64,000 nucleotides of DNA, taken from the NCBI GenBank assembly GCA_000828835.1, contig AP014633.1:4526001-4590000 (forward strand), in the 5' to 3' direction. This stretch comes from Thioploca ingrica (GTDB lineage: Bacteria > Pseudomonadota > Gammaproteobacteria > Beggiatoales > Beggiatoaceae). A program made the translations under genes and the position numbers. Shown here one piece after another: positions 55,885 through 64,000 of this stretch. Below the pieces are notes generated by a model. The model searched no databases. It was not told where the DNA came from and was given only the letters and a program-made list of their open reading frames with translations. The first letter of the stretch is position 1. Each line of letters starts with the position of its first letter.

Positions 55885-56259
55885 TTAAATATTCATATAA
55901 TCTAAAAATTCTATTACTTTTCCAGCACGAAGTGTAAAAACATGACAGGTTTCAAGATCAACCACTCGATTGTTAGTTTTGAATTGGATTCGAGTAGCAA
56001 CGAGTACCACGACTTTATTACCCTGTGCAATAAATTCCTTGGGTTCGATAGATTCTGTCTGAATCGCCGCCGCCATAGCAAAAACGTTTTTTATTTGCTC
56101 ATGACCACGATAGCATCCAGCAAAAGGGTAGAGGGATGGACCGGGTATATTCCAAACAACATCTTCTGCTAGCTTACTCATTAAACCATCTAGATTACCT
56201 TCTTGAATATCTTTTTCAAGTTCTTTTATTATTCTTAAATTTTCTTGCTCATTACTCAT
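55885..56259 (-). CDS. SnoaL-like (NTF2-fold) protein
   Basis: The 124-residue protein starts MSNEQENLRIIKELEKDIQE and has LMSKLAEDVVWNIPGPSLYP, YRGHEQIKNVFAMAAAIQTE, NKVVVLVATRIQFKTNNRVV and HVFTLRAGKVIEFLDYMNI, the alpha+beta cone of the SnoaL/NTF2 family. Many members are isomerases or small-molecule binders, and the function of most is unknown. AGGAGAATTATT precedes the start. It is between two TPR genes in the same direction, 112 bases from one and 35 from the other. Confidence 0.85.
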   Translation of the reverse strand: MSNEQENLRIIKELEKDIQEGNLDGLMSKLAEDVVWNIPGPSLYPFAGCYRGHEQIKNVFAMAAAIQTESIEPKEFIAQGNKVVVLVATRIQFKTNNRVVDLETCHVFTLRAGKVIEFLDYMNI

Positions 56260-56294
56260 AATAATTCTCCTCCAGAAGGATCGCTTAAAAATGA

Positions 56295-57179
56295 CTATTT
56301 TTCAACGACTAATGATTGAAATTGCGGGTGATCACGTAATTCTAACCAAGCTATATCATGGAGAGCAAAGTCAATCGCTGTTTGATCGAGTAAAATCGCC
56401 GGTTGCAGAAATTGTAATGCCAACTCGGTATGTCCGGCTAACACCGCTAATCCGCCCAATCGGTACAAAACGATGCCTCGATCGGGAGTGTCTAAAGCCG
56501 CTTGCAAAGTCGCCCGCGCAGTTTCAATTTCTGTTTGTGCTCGAGATAAACCTTGCCACCGCATTTTGAACACAGCTATATTATATAAGGCAAAATGATC
56601 GCACGGATTTTCTTGTAACGCCTGTTGGCAAGCGGTAATCGCTTCCTCATACCGACCGCAATAACTGAGTAGCATACCCCGTTCACTATGTTTATTATCA
56701 AATAAATTGGGGTCAAGTGCAATAGCTTTATCGAAATCGATCAGTGCTTCTTGGTAACATCTTAATAAATCATAAATTCGACAACGATAAGCAATCGCCC
56801 AAGCATAATCTGGCTTTAATTGAAGCGCTTGATTAAAATCAGTGAGTGCCAGTGTATAATAAGCTTTTCCCATTAGACGATACGTCATCCCCCGATGTGC
56901 AATTGCCCACACATAATTGGCTTTTAGGGTAAGAGATTGATTAAAATGAGTTAAAGCGGCTGCATAATTTCCCTGTAAGCGATAGGTTTCGCCTTGGTGA
57001 GCCATTGCCCAATAGTAGTTCGGCTGACGTTGAATCGCCTCGTTGAAATAATGATGTGCTAATTCATATTGCTGTTGGGCACTGTATAATTCACCCAGTT
57101 GAGCCAGTAATTGATGATTATTCGGCTGAGCGATGATAGCTTGCTGAAGCTGAGTTATGCTCAATTTGGTGTTGGTCAA
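56295..57179 (-). CDS. TPR-repeat protein
   Basis: The 294-residue protein is built of TPR units throughout: QLGELYSAQQQYELAHHYFN, YYWAMAHQGETYRLQGNYAA, YVWAIAHRGMTYRLMGKAYY and YAWAIAYRCRIYDLLRCYQE. A C-terminal part (about 215-294) has LYRLGGLAVLAGHTELALQF and LDQTAIDFALHDIAWLELRD. It shares plan and wording with the next gene upstream, so the two arose by duplication. Its ATG overlaps the stop of that gene (ATGA), so they are coupled. Cytosolic; partner unknown. Confidence 0.85.
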   Translation of the reverse strand: MTNTKLSITQLQQAIIAQPNNHQLLAQLGELYSAQQQYELAHHYFNEAIQRQPNYYWAMAHQGETYRLQGNYAAALTHFNQSLTLKANYVWAIAHRGMTYRLMGKAYYTLALTDFNQALQLKPDYAWAIAYRCRIYDLLRCYQEALIDFDKAIALDPNLFDNKHSERGMLLSYCGRYEEAITACQQALQENPCDHFALYNIAVFKMRWQGLSRAQTEIETARATLQAALDTPDRGIVLYRLGGLAVLAGHTELALQFLQPAILLDQTAIDFALHDIAWLELRDHPQFQSLVVEK

Positions 57180-57922
57180 CGTTCATACTCCTGCATAATG
57201 ACGGCTTGAAATCGAGGATCCGCACGCCATCGCCACCAAGCCAAATCGTGATGCACTAATTCCCGTGGTTCTTCGGCTAAAATTAGGGCGGGTTGAAGGT
57301 AGTTTAAGGCTTGCTCAAGTTGATTTTCCAGTGCTGCCAAACCGCCTAAGCGATAAAGAATACCCGCCCGATCGGGGGCTGTATCCATCAAAGTTTGTAA
57401 CAGCGCTCGTGCTTGATTAATTTCCAGTGGTGCCGATCCCTGCCAGTAAGCTTTAACGACGGCTAGATTATAAGCGCTAATGTAATCCCCTGAATTTTCT
57501 TGCAATCCTTGGAGACAACAATCAATCGCTTCTGTATAGCGTCCAAGATAACTTAACAATAGGCTGCGTTCTCCCAATGGGTATGGCAGAATATTATCGT
57601 TAATACTCATGGCTTTATCAAAATCAAGCAGGGCGACATCATATTGTTTTTTCATGCTGTATAGATAAGCACGATGAATAAGAATCCACGCATAATCTGG
57701 TTTCAAACAGAGCGCTTGATTGAAATCCGCTAAGGCTAGTTGATAGTTTTTTATTTGCCGATAAGTCACACCCCGGTGAGCAAATGCCCACGCATGATGG
57801 GGATCATGTTCAATCACTTGATTAAAATTATCAATTGCTTGGGTATACTGACCTTGTTGGCGATAAAGTTCACCTCGTTGTGCCAGAGACCTTATTTCTT
57901 GAGAATTGAGTGTCATAGCCAT
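57176..57922 (-). CDS. TPR-repeat protein, paralogue of the downstream gene
   Basis: I choose the ATG at 57922 (MAMTLNSQEIRSLAQRGELY), which follows AGGATAGACC. The longer frame to 58066 would add a hydrophobic, non-TPR stretch with no ribosome binding site. The 248 residues hold TPR units HAWAFAHRGVTYRQIKNYQL and YAWILIHRAYLYSMKKQYDV and a C-terminal YRLGGLAALENQLEQALNYL with LVHHDLAWWRWRADPRFQAV. This matches the paralogue downstream. It is divergent from the giant kinase gene with about 220 bases between, so a shared regulatory region is possible. Confidence 0.85.
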   Translation of the reverse strand: MAMTLNSQEIRSLAQRGELYRQQGQYTQAIDNFNQVIEHDPHHAWAFAHRGVTYRQIKNYQLALADFNQALCLKPDYAWILIHRAYLYSMKKQYDVALLDFDKAMSINDNILPYPLGERSLLLSYLGRYTEAIDCCLQGLQENSGDYISAYNLAVVKAYWQGSAPLEINQARALLQTLMDTAPDRAGILYRLGGLAALENQLEQALNYLQPALILAEEPRELVHHDLAWWRWRADPRFQAVIMQEYER

Positions 57923-58146
57923 CCGGTCTATCCTAATAATCCGTTTAATCTTGTTCAAAATGAAATAAATGTTACATGAGTGCAGTGATAATACCAAATA
58001 AAGTCGTTTTAAGGTGTTTTTAAAGAAAGTAACTGAGAATATTAAAAAATAGCTAATGGCAATCAAAACTTAGCAGCAGCAGATTTTTTTATTTGGTAAT
58101 ATATTTCTAAATGTCTTTATTTTTAATTCCCTAATAAAAGTAAATT

Positions 58147-61100
58147 ATGATGATCATGATTTCCGGTTACCAACTCGTTGATGAATTATATAAAAGTAAT
58201 AATTCTCATATCTATCGTGCTTATCGGCAAACTGATAATCAGTCGGTGATCCTTAAAGTTTTACAACCGGCTTACCCACCACCACCAGAGCAGATCGCTC
58301 GGTTTCAACGCGAATATAAAATTCTCAATGAATTAAAAGAATTACCTAATATAATAACCGTTTATGATTTAGTCACTGAGCAAAATTATTGGGTCATGGT
58401 ATTGGAGGATTTTGGTGCCCAATCGTTAGAGCGACTCAATTTAGCTGGGCAATTATCAGTCACCCATTTTCTGCAACTCGCTATTCAACTTGTTGTTATT
58501 ATTAGCCAACTTCATCAACGTTACTTGATTCATAAAGATATTAATCCAGCTAATATTTTACTTAACCCAACCACTCAACAAATTAAACTAATTGATTTTG
58601 GCATTTCAACCAAATTATCCCGTGAAAACACCACTTTTCGTAATCCTAATTTATTAGAAGGAACCCTCGCTTATTTATCGCCGGAACAAACCGGTCGCAT
58701 GAATCGGGCTATCGATTATCGAACCGATTTTTATTCATTGGGAGTCACTTTTTATGAATTATTAACCGGTCAGTTACCTTTTGCAACCGATGATGTTCTC
58801 GAATTAGTGCATTGTCACTTGGCTAAAGTGCCAATGCCACCCCATCAAGTGCAACCCGATATTCCGCCAGTACTTGCTGATATTATTTTAAAATTAATGG
58901 CTAAAAATGCGGAAGATCGTTATCAATCCGCTACGGGTCTTAAAGCCGATTTAGAAAATTGTCTACAGCAATGGCAACAGCAATCCGAAATAATGGATTT
59001 TCCGCTGGGTGCTGCAGATGTTTCCGAACGGTTTGATATTCCTCAAAAGTTATATGGGCGAGCGGTTGAGATTGCGACCTTAACAGCGGCTATAGAACGA
59101 GTTAGTCAGGGCAAAAGTGAGTTAATGTTGGTCGCCGGTTATGCGGGTATCGGTAAATCAGCCCTGATCCAAGAAATTTATAAACCCTTGACACATCGGC
59201 GTGGCTATTTTATTGCCGGTAAATTTGACCAATTGCAGCGCCATATTCCTTATGCCGCTTTTCTACAAGCTTTTCGTCAGTTAATGGGTTACTTACTGAC
59301 TGAAAGTGAAGTCAAATTAACTCAATGGCGCCAGCGATTATTAGCGGCTTTGGGTAACAATGGGCAAATTATCATCGAGGTTTTACCCGAGCTAGAACAA
59401 ATTATTGGTTCCCAACCTCCCATCTCCACTTTAGGTTCGGTAGAAGCACAAAATCGTTTCAATCTGCTCTTGCAAAACTTTATTCAGGTGTTTACTCAGC
59501 CGGAACATCCCTTAGTTATTTTCTTGGATGATTTGCAATGGGCAGATAGTGCCTCTTTGAAACTGATTAAATTGTTAATGATCGAGCTAAATAGCCATTA
59601 TCTACTGTTTATAGGTGCTTATCGAGATAATGAAGTCAGTGCAACTCATCCACTTCGGCTGACTTTAGCAGAACTAAATCAAGCTCAGGTCACGATTAAC
59701 TCAATTACTTTGTCACCGTTAAAATTACCTGATCTCAATCAATTGGTGACGGAAACGCTGCATTGTCAGCCTAGTGTTGCTAAACCCTTGGCGGAGTTAA
59801 TCCAAGGTAAAACCGATGGTAATCCCTTTTTTGTCAATGAATTTTTGAAATCACTTCATACAGATAACTTATTGACTTTCAATTACGAATACGGTCATTG
59901 GCAATGGCAATTAGAACAAATTCAGGCTCAACAAATAACCGATAATGTCGTGGAATTGATGGCGAGTAAAGTTCAAAAATTGCCTGCCGCAACGGTTAAT
60001 TTATTGAAGTTAGCCGCTTGTCTCGGTAACCAATTTGATTTAGCGCGGATAGCTATTGTCGCAGAACAACCGGCTTGGCAGGTGGCTACTGCCTTACGAG
60101 CCGCACTCATAGACGGTTTAATTATTCCCCTCAATGAAACTTACCGATTAATGGAATTAGAAATTGTCGGTCTGGCTGAGCAAGTGGTCGCGGTTTATAA
60201 ATTTGCGCATGATCGGATTCAGCAAGCGGTTTATTCACTCATTCCGCCAATCGAAAGACAAGTCGTGCATTGGCAATTGGGACAACTGTTGTTACAGCAT
60301 ACTTCACCGGCGACACTAGAACAAAATCTATTTGAAATTACCAATCAATTAAACCAAGGTTATCAACGGATTGAAACAGATACCAAGCGGACTCAATTAG
60401 CCCAGTTAAATTTACAAGCGGGTAAAAAAGCTAAATTATCAGCGGCTTATAATTCCGCTTTTGAATATTTAAATCAGGGATTAAAATTGCTCCCCTCCCA
60501 CAGTTGGCAACAAGAGTATCAGTTAACTTTAGCGCTGTTTGTTGAAGCCGCCGAAGCCGCCTATTTAATGGGTCATTTTGAAGACATGGAACGGTTGCTG
60601 GAAACGATTTTAGCCACCAGTCACAACTTAATAGATAAAGCCAAAGCTTATGAAATCAGGATTCAAGCTTATACCGCCAGAACTCATTTTTTAGCGGCTG
60701 TCGAAACGGGGTTACAGGTGCTAGAACTTTTAGGTATTCATTTCCCTAAACAACCTTCACCAGCAGATGTGACCGAAGCAATCCAAGCAACGCAATCACG
60801 CTTAGAATCCATAACCGTCAGTGAGTTGATCAAATTACCGGCGATGACTGATCCTATTCCATTAGCGGCTATTCAAATGATGACCAGCTTAATTAATGCC
60901 ACTTATATTGCGATGTATCAATTGATGCCACTCATGATCTGCCAACAAGTTAACTTATCAATGGATTACGGGAATGCACCCGAATCCGCTTGTGCGTATG
61001 CTAATTATAGTTTTCTAATTGCTAATATAGGTCATATTGACCTGGCTTATCAATTAAGTCAACTCGCAGTACAAGTAGTGGAACACTTTGATACCAAGCG

Positions 61101-63513
61101 GTTTAAAGCTAATACATATTTATTTTGTGGATTTGTTAGACATCTGAAAGAACCACTCGCTGCTATCATACCCGCTTATTTTGAAGCCTATCAAAGTGGA
61201 CAGGAAACCGGTGATTTTACCGCTGCCGCTAATGCCGCCGAATCGGCTGTTATTATTAAATATTATCTGGGTATGCCACTCATGGAAGTTGAACAAGAGA
61301 TGAGCAAATATGGTCAAGCGATTGCACAGATGAAACAAGAAATGACCTTACAGTGGCTGAAAATTCATTGGCAAGCGGTGTTAAATTTACAGGGAAAAAG
61401 TGCCATACCTTATATTTTAAGTGGTGAAGTGTACGATGAAGCAGTTATGGAACCACTGCATATTGAAACGAATAATAATAGTTCGTTAATGTTTCTTTAT
61501 ACCCAAAAAATGACGTTATGTTATCAATTCTATCAATTTAAAATCGCATTATTGACCGCTATTAAATTAGAAAGTTGTATTGTTAATGCCGCTACTACTT
61601 TTTTTGCCCCCCCGGCTTATTTTTATGATTCCCTAACGCGGTTGGCGGTTTTTGAGGAAGCTTCTCCAGAAGAACAACAACAAATCAGCGAAAAAGTTTC
61701 AGCTAATCAAGCTAATATGAAGAAATGGGCTGAACATGCCCCGATGAATTATTTACATAAATTTTATCTCATCAAGGCTGAACAAGCGCGAGTATTAGAA
61801 CAGTATGGAGAAGCGAGAGAATACTATGAGCAAGCCATAGTCACCGCACATAAGCATGGTTATCTCCACGAGGAAGCCTTAGCTTATGAGTTGGCGGGTC
61901 GATTTTATCTGCACCGAAACCAAAATCAATTGGCTCGTTGTTGCTTGCAGGAAGCGCATTATGCTTACCAACGTTGGGGTGCGCTGGCTAAAGTAAAAGA
62001 TTTAGAACAACGTTATAGTCAGTATCTAGAGTTGAATGGACCAATAGCAACTCAGTGGACTAAAACGACGACGCGGTTATCAACGACTACTGGACAAACT
62101 CAAAGCAGTGTACTCGATCTAGCGGCGGTACTGAAAGCGTCGCAAACCCTCGCCGGTGAAATTGTGCTTTCGCAGTTATTGCAAAAGTTAATGAAAACCG
62201 TGATTGAAAATGCCGGGGCACAAATAGGTTTCTTAATTTTAGATAAACATAAAAAAGGGACTTGGGCGATTGAAGCCAAAGCAGTACTTTCCACGGAATC
62301 GCTTGAACAGCAAACCCACAATATTGAGGTGTCATCTTCTTTACCCTTTGAACAAAGTGAGGAACTGGCTATTAGCATTATCCATTATGTCCTTCGTAGT
62401 CATCAAATGGTGATTTTAACGGATGCGACGATGATAGACCCATTTGCTCATGATGCTTATTTACAAAGAGTGCAACCCAAATCAATTTTGTGCCTGCCAC
62501 TTCTCAACCAAGGTCAACTCAATGGTATTTTGTATTTGGAAAATCAGGTCGCTCGAGGTGCTTTTACAGCAGAACGGGTGGAGGTATTAAATTTATTATC
62601 TTCACAAATTGCGATTTCTATAGAAAATGCTTATTTATATAATAACTTAGAAGAAAAAGTTCAGGAAAGAACGCAAACCATTGCGGCACAAAAAGCGGAA
62701 CTTGAAGTGACTTTACATCAACTACGAACCACACAAGCACAGTTAGTTGAGTCAGAAAAAATGGCGGCATTAGGTAATTTAGTCGCCGGCGTCGCTCATG
62801 AAATTAATACGCCAGTGGGCGTTGGGGTAACGGCGGCTTCGCAATTAGATAAATTGACTAAAGATTTCGCTAATTTGTATAAAGAAGGCAAAATGACTCG
62901 TACTGATTTAGAGAAATATTTAAACTCGGCTCACCAAAGTAGTGTACTGCTGTTAAGAAATTTAACTCGGGCGGCTGAGTTAACTAAAAGCTTCAAACAA
63001 GTCGCCGTAGATCAATCGAGTGAACAACAGCGTACTTTTGCACTGAAAGAATATCTCAGTGAGATTATTACCAGTTTAAGACCCGAATTCAAAAACACCT
63101 CTCACCAAATTGAAGTTAATTGTCCAGCCGAAATTAAATTATCCAGTTATCCTGGCGCATTATCGCAAATTATAACGAATTTGGTTATCAATTCCATGCG
63201 CCACGGTTTTCAACAGTGTGCCGCCGGACTGATTACCATTGAAGTGACTATAGAAACTGGCCCCGCTTTAGTAGAGAAATCAGCCCAACGCTTAGTGTTA
63301 CATTATTCCGATAATGGTAAAGGAATTTCTCCGGATATTATCGATAAAATTTTTCAACCGTTTTTTACGACTAACCGTCAAGCGGGTGGAACTGGTTTAG
63401 GGTTACATATTGTTTATAATTTAGTCACTCATAAACTCAAAGGCACTATCCGTTGTGAGAGTGTAGAGGGTTTAGGAAGTACTTTTACGATTGATATTCC
63501 AACGAATACTTGA
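58147..63513 (+). CDS. Ser/Thr kinase - AAA ATPase - GAF - histidine kinase multidomain protein
   Basis: This 1788-residue signalling protein starts with a eukaryote-like kinase domain (about 6-275): ATP-site Lys37, catalytic loop HKDINPANILLN with Asp131, DFG at 150-152 and LSPEQTGRMNRAIDYRTDFY. The glycine loop is weak (VDELYKSNNSHIYRAY). An AAA/STAND ATPase follows, with Walker A AGYAGIGKSALIQE near 329 and Walker B VIFLDDLQWAD near 456. Then comes a long TPR-like helical region, a GAF domain (about 1320-1500), and a histidine kinase (GVAHEINTP near 1548, NLVINSMRHG near 1678, GTGLGLHIVYNL near 1750). This architecture is known from cyanobacteria and large sulfur bacteria. Three ATGs (58147, 58150, 58156) compete as start. 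Confidence 0.95.
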   Translation: MMIMISGYQLVDELYKSNNSHIYRAYRQTDNQSVILKVLQPAYPPPPEQIARFQREYKILNELKELPNIITVYDLVTEQNYWVMVLEDFGAQSLERLNLAGQLSVTHFLQLAIQLVVIISQLHQRYLIHKDINPANILLNPTTQQIKLIDFGISTKLSRENTTFRNPNLLEGTLAYLSPEQTGRMNRAIDYRTDFYSLGVTFYELLTGQLPFATDDVLELVHCHLAKVPMPPHQVQPDIPPVLADIILKLMAKNAEDRYQSATGLKADLENCLQQWQQQSEIMDFPLGAADVSERFDIPQKLYGRAVEIATLTAAIERVSQGKSELMLVAGYAGIGKSALIQEIYKPLTHRRGYFIAGKFDQLQRHIPYAAFLQAFRQLMGYLLTESEVKLTQWRQRLLAALGNNGQIIIEVLPELEQIIGSQPPISTLGSVEAQNRFNLLLQNFIQVFTQPEHPLVIFLDDLQWADSASLKLIKLLMIELNSHYLLFIGAYRDNEVSATHPLRLTLAELNQAQVTINSITLSPLKLPDLNQLVTETLHCQPSVAKPLAELIQGKTDGNPFFVNEFLKSLHTDNLLTFNYEYGHWQWQLEQIQAQQITDNVVELMASKVQKLPAATVNLLKLAACLGNQFDLARIAIVAEQPAWQVATALRAALIDGLIIPLNETYRLMELEIVGLAEQVVAVYKFAHDRIQQAVYSLIPPIERQVVHWQLGQLLLQHTSPATLEQNLFEITNQLNQGYQRIETDTKRTQLAQLNLQAGKKAKLSAAYNSAFEYLNQGLKLLPSHSWQQEYQLTLALFVEAAEAAYLMGHFEDMERLLETILATSHNLIDKAKAYEIRIQAYTARTHFLAAVETGLQVLELLGIHFPKQPSPADVTEAIQATQSRLESITVSELIKLPAMTDPIPLAAIQMMTSLINATYIAMYQLMPLMICQQVNLSMDYGNAPESACAYANYSFLIANIGHIDLAYQLSQLAVQVVEHFDTKRFKANTYLFCGFVRHLKEPLAAIIPAYFEAYQSGQETGDFTAAANAAESAVIIKYYLGMPLMEVEQEMSKYGQAIAQMKQEMTLQWLKIHWQAVLNLQGKSAIPYILSGEVYDEAVMEPLHIETNNNSSLMFLYTQKMTLCYQFYQFKIALLTAIKLESCIVNAATTFFAPPAYFYDSLTRLAVFEEASPEEQQQISEKVSANQANMKKWAEHAPMNYLHKFYLIKAEQARVLEQYGEAREYYEQAIVTAHKHGYLHEEALAYELAGRFYLHRNQNQLARCCLQEAHYAYQRWGALAKVKDLEQRYSQYLELNGPIATQWTKTTTRLSTTTGQTQSSVLDLAAVLKASQTLAGEIVLSQLLQKLMKTVIENAGAQIGFLILDKHKKGTWAIEAKAVLSTESLEQQTHNIEVSSSLPFEQSEELAISIIHYVLRSHQMVILTDATMIDPFAHDAYLQRVQPKSILCLPLLNQGQLNGILYLENQVARGAFTAERVEVLNLLSSQIAISIENAYLYNNLEEKVQERTQTIAAQKAELEVTLHQLRTTQAQLVESEKMAALGNLVAGVAHEINTPVGVGVTAASQLDKLTKDFANLYKEGKMTRTDLEKYLNSAHQSSVLLLRNLTRAAELTKSFKQVAVDQSSEQQRTFALKEYLSEIITSLRPEFKNTSHQIEVNCPAEIKLSSYPGALSQIITNLVINSMRHGFQQCAAGLITIEVTIETGPALVEKSAQRLVLHYSDNGKGISPDIIDKIFQPFFTTNRQAGGTGLGLHIVYNLVTHKLKGTIRCESVEGLGSTFTIDIPTNT

Positions 63514-63781
63514 TAACGATAGCCATAATTGACTATCCTATTAAAATAGATCTGGTTTGCAACCGAGGTGGGACTCGTTGGAGAACCCTTTTAATACGAG
63601 GGCTTAAGAGGGATTTAAACTAAATAGAACAACCCAACGTCCCAGTACTATTTTAAAAGCTATGGTTAAAAGATGAATAAATAACAATGTTATGCACGAT
63701 TGGTTAACCAATAAATCGTTATCCGGTTTTATGAATAAATGAATTGGTCCCGCTGTTGCTTGCCTACAAGAGAATGGATAG

Positions 63782-64000
63782 ATGATTTCACCCAAAGATA
63801 ACCCACTTTTCCAAGAAGATACCCTTGTCCCTTCTGGTAAGATGGAATCAGATTTGGCAGAAGATTCGATTTTACCGAGTTCAACCACAACTCATCTCTT
63901 TGCTGCGGTTGAAAACTTAACCAATGAAGAAGATGATGATCTGTTTGCCGATTCTAACTCCTCGTTAGCAGATAAATTGTTTGCTGATGAGCCTAATCGA
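63782..64000 (+). CDS. Acidic protein, N-terminus only (runs off the window end)
   Basis: An ATG at 63782, with an in-frame TAG immediately before it, opens a frame still open at the window end (73 codons). It reads MISPKDNPLFQEDTLVPSGK then ENLTNEEDDDLFADSNSSLA DKLFADEP. The stretch is acidic, Ser-rich and low in structure, the kind of linker found at the start of large signalling proteins. With the histidine kinase gene just upstream it might be a regulator partner, but nothing specific is visible. The antisense frame over the same bases lacks support. Confidence 0.5.
   Translation, partial: MISPKDNPLFQEDTLVPSGKMESDLAEDSILPSSTTTHLFAAVENLTNEEDDDLFADSNSSLADKLFADEPNR

Noticed and set aside
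63604-63888. 94-codon minus-strand frame near the window end
   Set aside because: The plus strand carries a better, acidic protein frame over half of it, and this one has no ribosome binding site or recognisable feature.

Overview
The window looks like a chromosomal piece of a large sulfur bacterium of the Thiotrichaceae (the Beggiatoa / Thioploca / Thiomargarita group of Gammaproteobacteria). This placement is an inference. It rests on the AT-rich base composition, gammaproteobacterial housekeeping genes (guaA, hemD, uvrA, uvrB, mnmG, speE, gltA, gpmA-envC-ctpA), a NifM-type nitrogenase maturation protein, very large PAS/GGDEF/EAL and kinase-ATPase-histidine kinase proteins, and many short palindromic repeats between genes.

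Layout. 1-11.6 kb is ordinary: a histidine phosphatase (cut by the window edge), guaA and nifM on the minus strand, msrPQ, tRNA-Pro(GGG), a phosphopantetheinyl transferase, a lipoprotein, hemD, uvrA and a prolyl iminopeptidase. 11.9-22.6 kb is an accessory region. It starts with a minus-strand row of unrecognised small genes (11.9-18.2 kb), most with a strong ribosome binding site and several ending inside or next to a palindromic repeat. Two of them share an SE[YF]xCCPKG motif. Then come decayed genes (receiver-domain relic, PD-(D/E)XK-like relic, porin relic), two abutting IS630-type elements, a broken XRE regulator and a truncated VapBC-like pair.

22.5-30.9 kb holds uvrB, an aspartate aminotransferase, a VpsP-like membrane protein with a secreted partner, mnmG, speE and a uracil-DNA glycosylase family protein. 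31-36.9 kb holds a 1693-residue REC-GAF-PAS(x7)-GGDEF-EAL protein and a membrane coiled-coil protein. 37.2-43.1 kb holds a repeat cluster, a patatin-like lipase, a DUF433/DUF5615 toxin-antitoxin pair, pepD, a PD-(D/E)XK-like protein, an alpha-carbonic anhydrase, a small membrane protein and a MazG-like pyrophosphohydrolase. 43.3-54.2 kb holds a subtilase with a TPPVDPP repeat stalk, gpmA-envC-ctpA, a DJ-1/YajL protein, citrate synthase and a hydroxybutyrate-oligomer hydrolase-like lipoprotein. 54.5-64 kb holds a small LigA-like protein with a Cys/Pro/Asp tail, three TPR proteins, a SnoaL-like protein, a 1788-residue Ser/Thr kinase-ATPase-GAF-histidine kinase, and the start of an acidic protein that runs off the window.

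Genes that probably work together: MsrP/MsrQ (periplasmic methionine sulfoxide repair), EnvC/CtpA (cell wall and periplasmic proteolysis), UvrA/UvrB (nucleotide excision repair), DUF433/DUF5615 (toxin-antitoxin), and possibly the TPR/SnoaL/LigA-like set with the giant kinase. The best candidate for something undescribed is the 13.6-18.2 kb cluster of Cys-containing small proteins. The LigA-like peptide at 54.5 kb is second.
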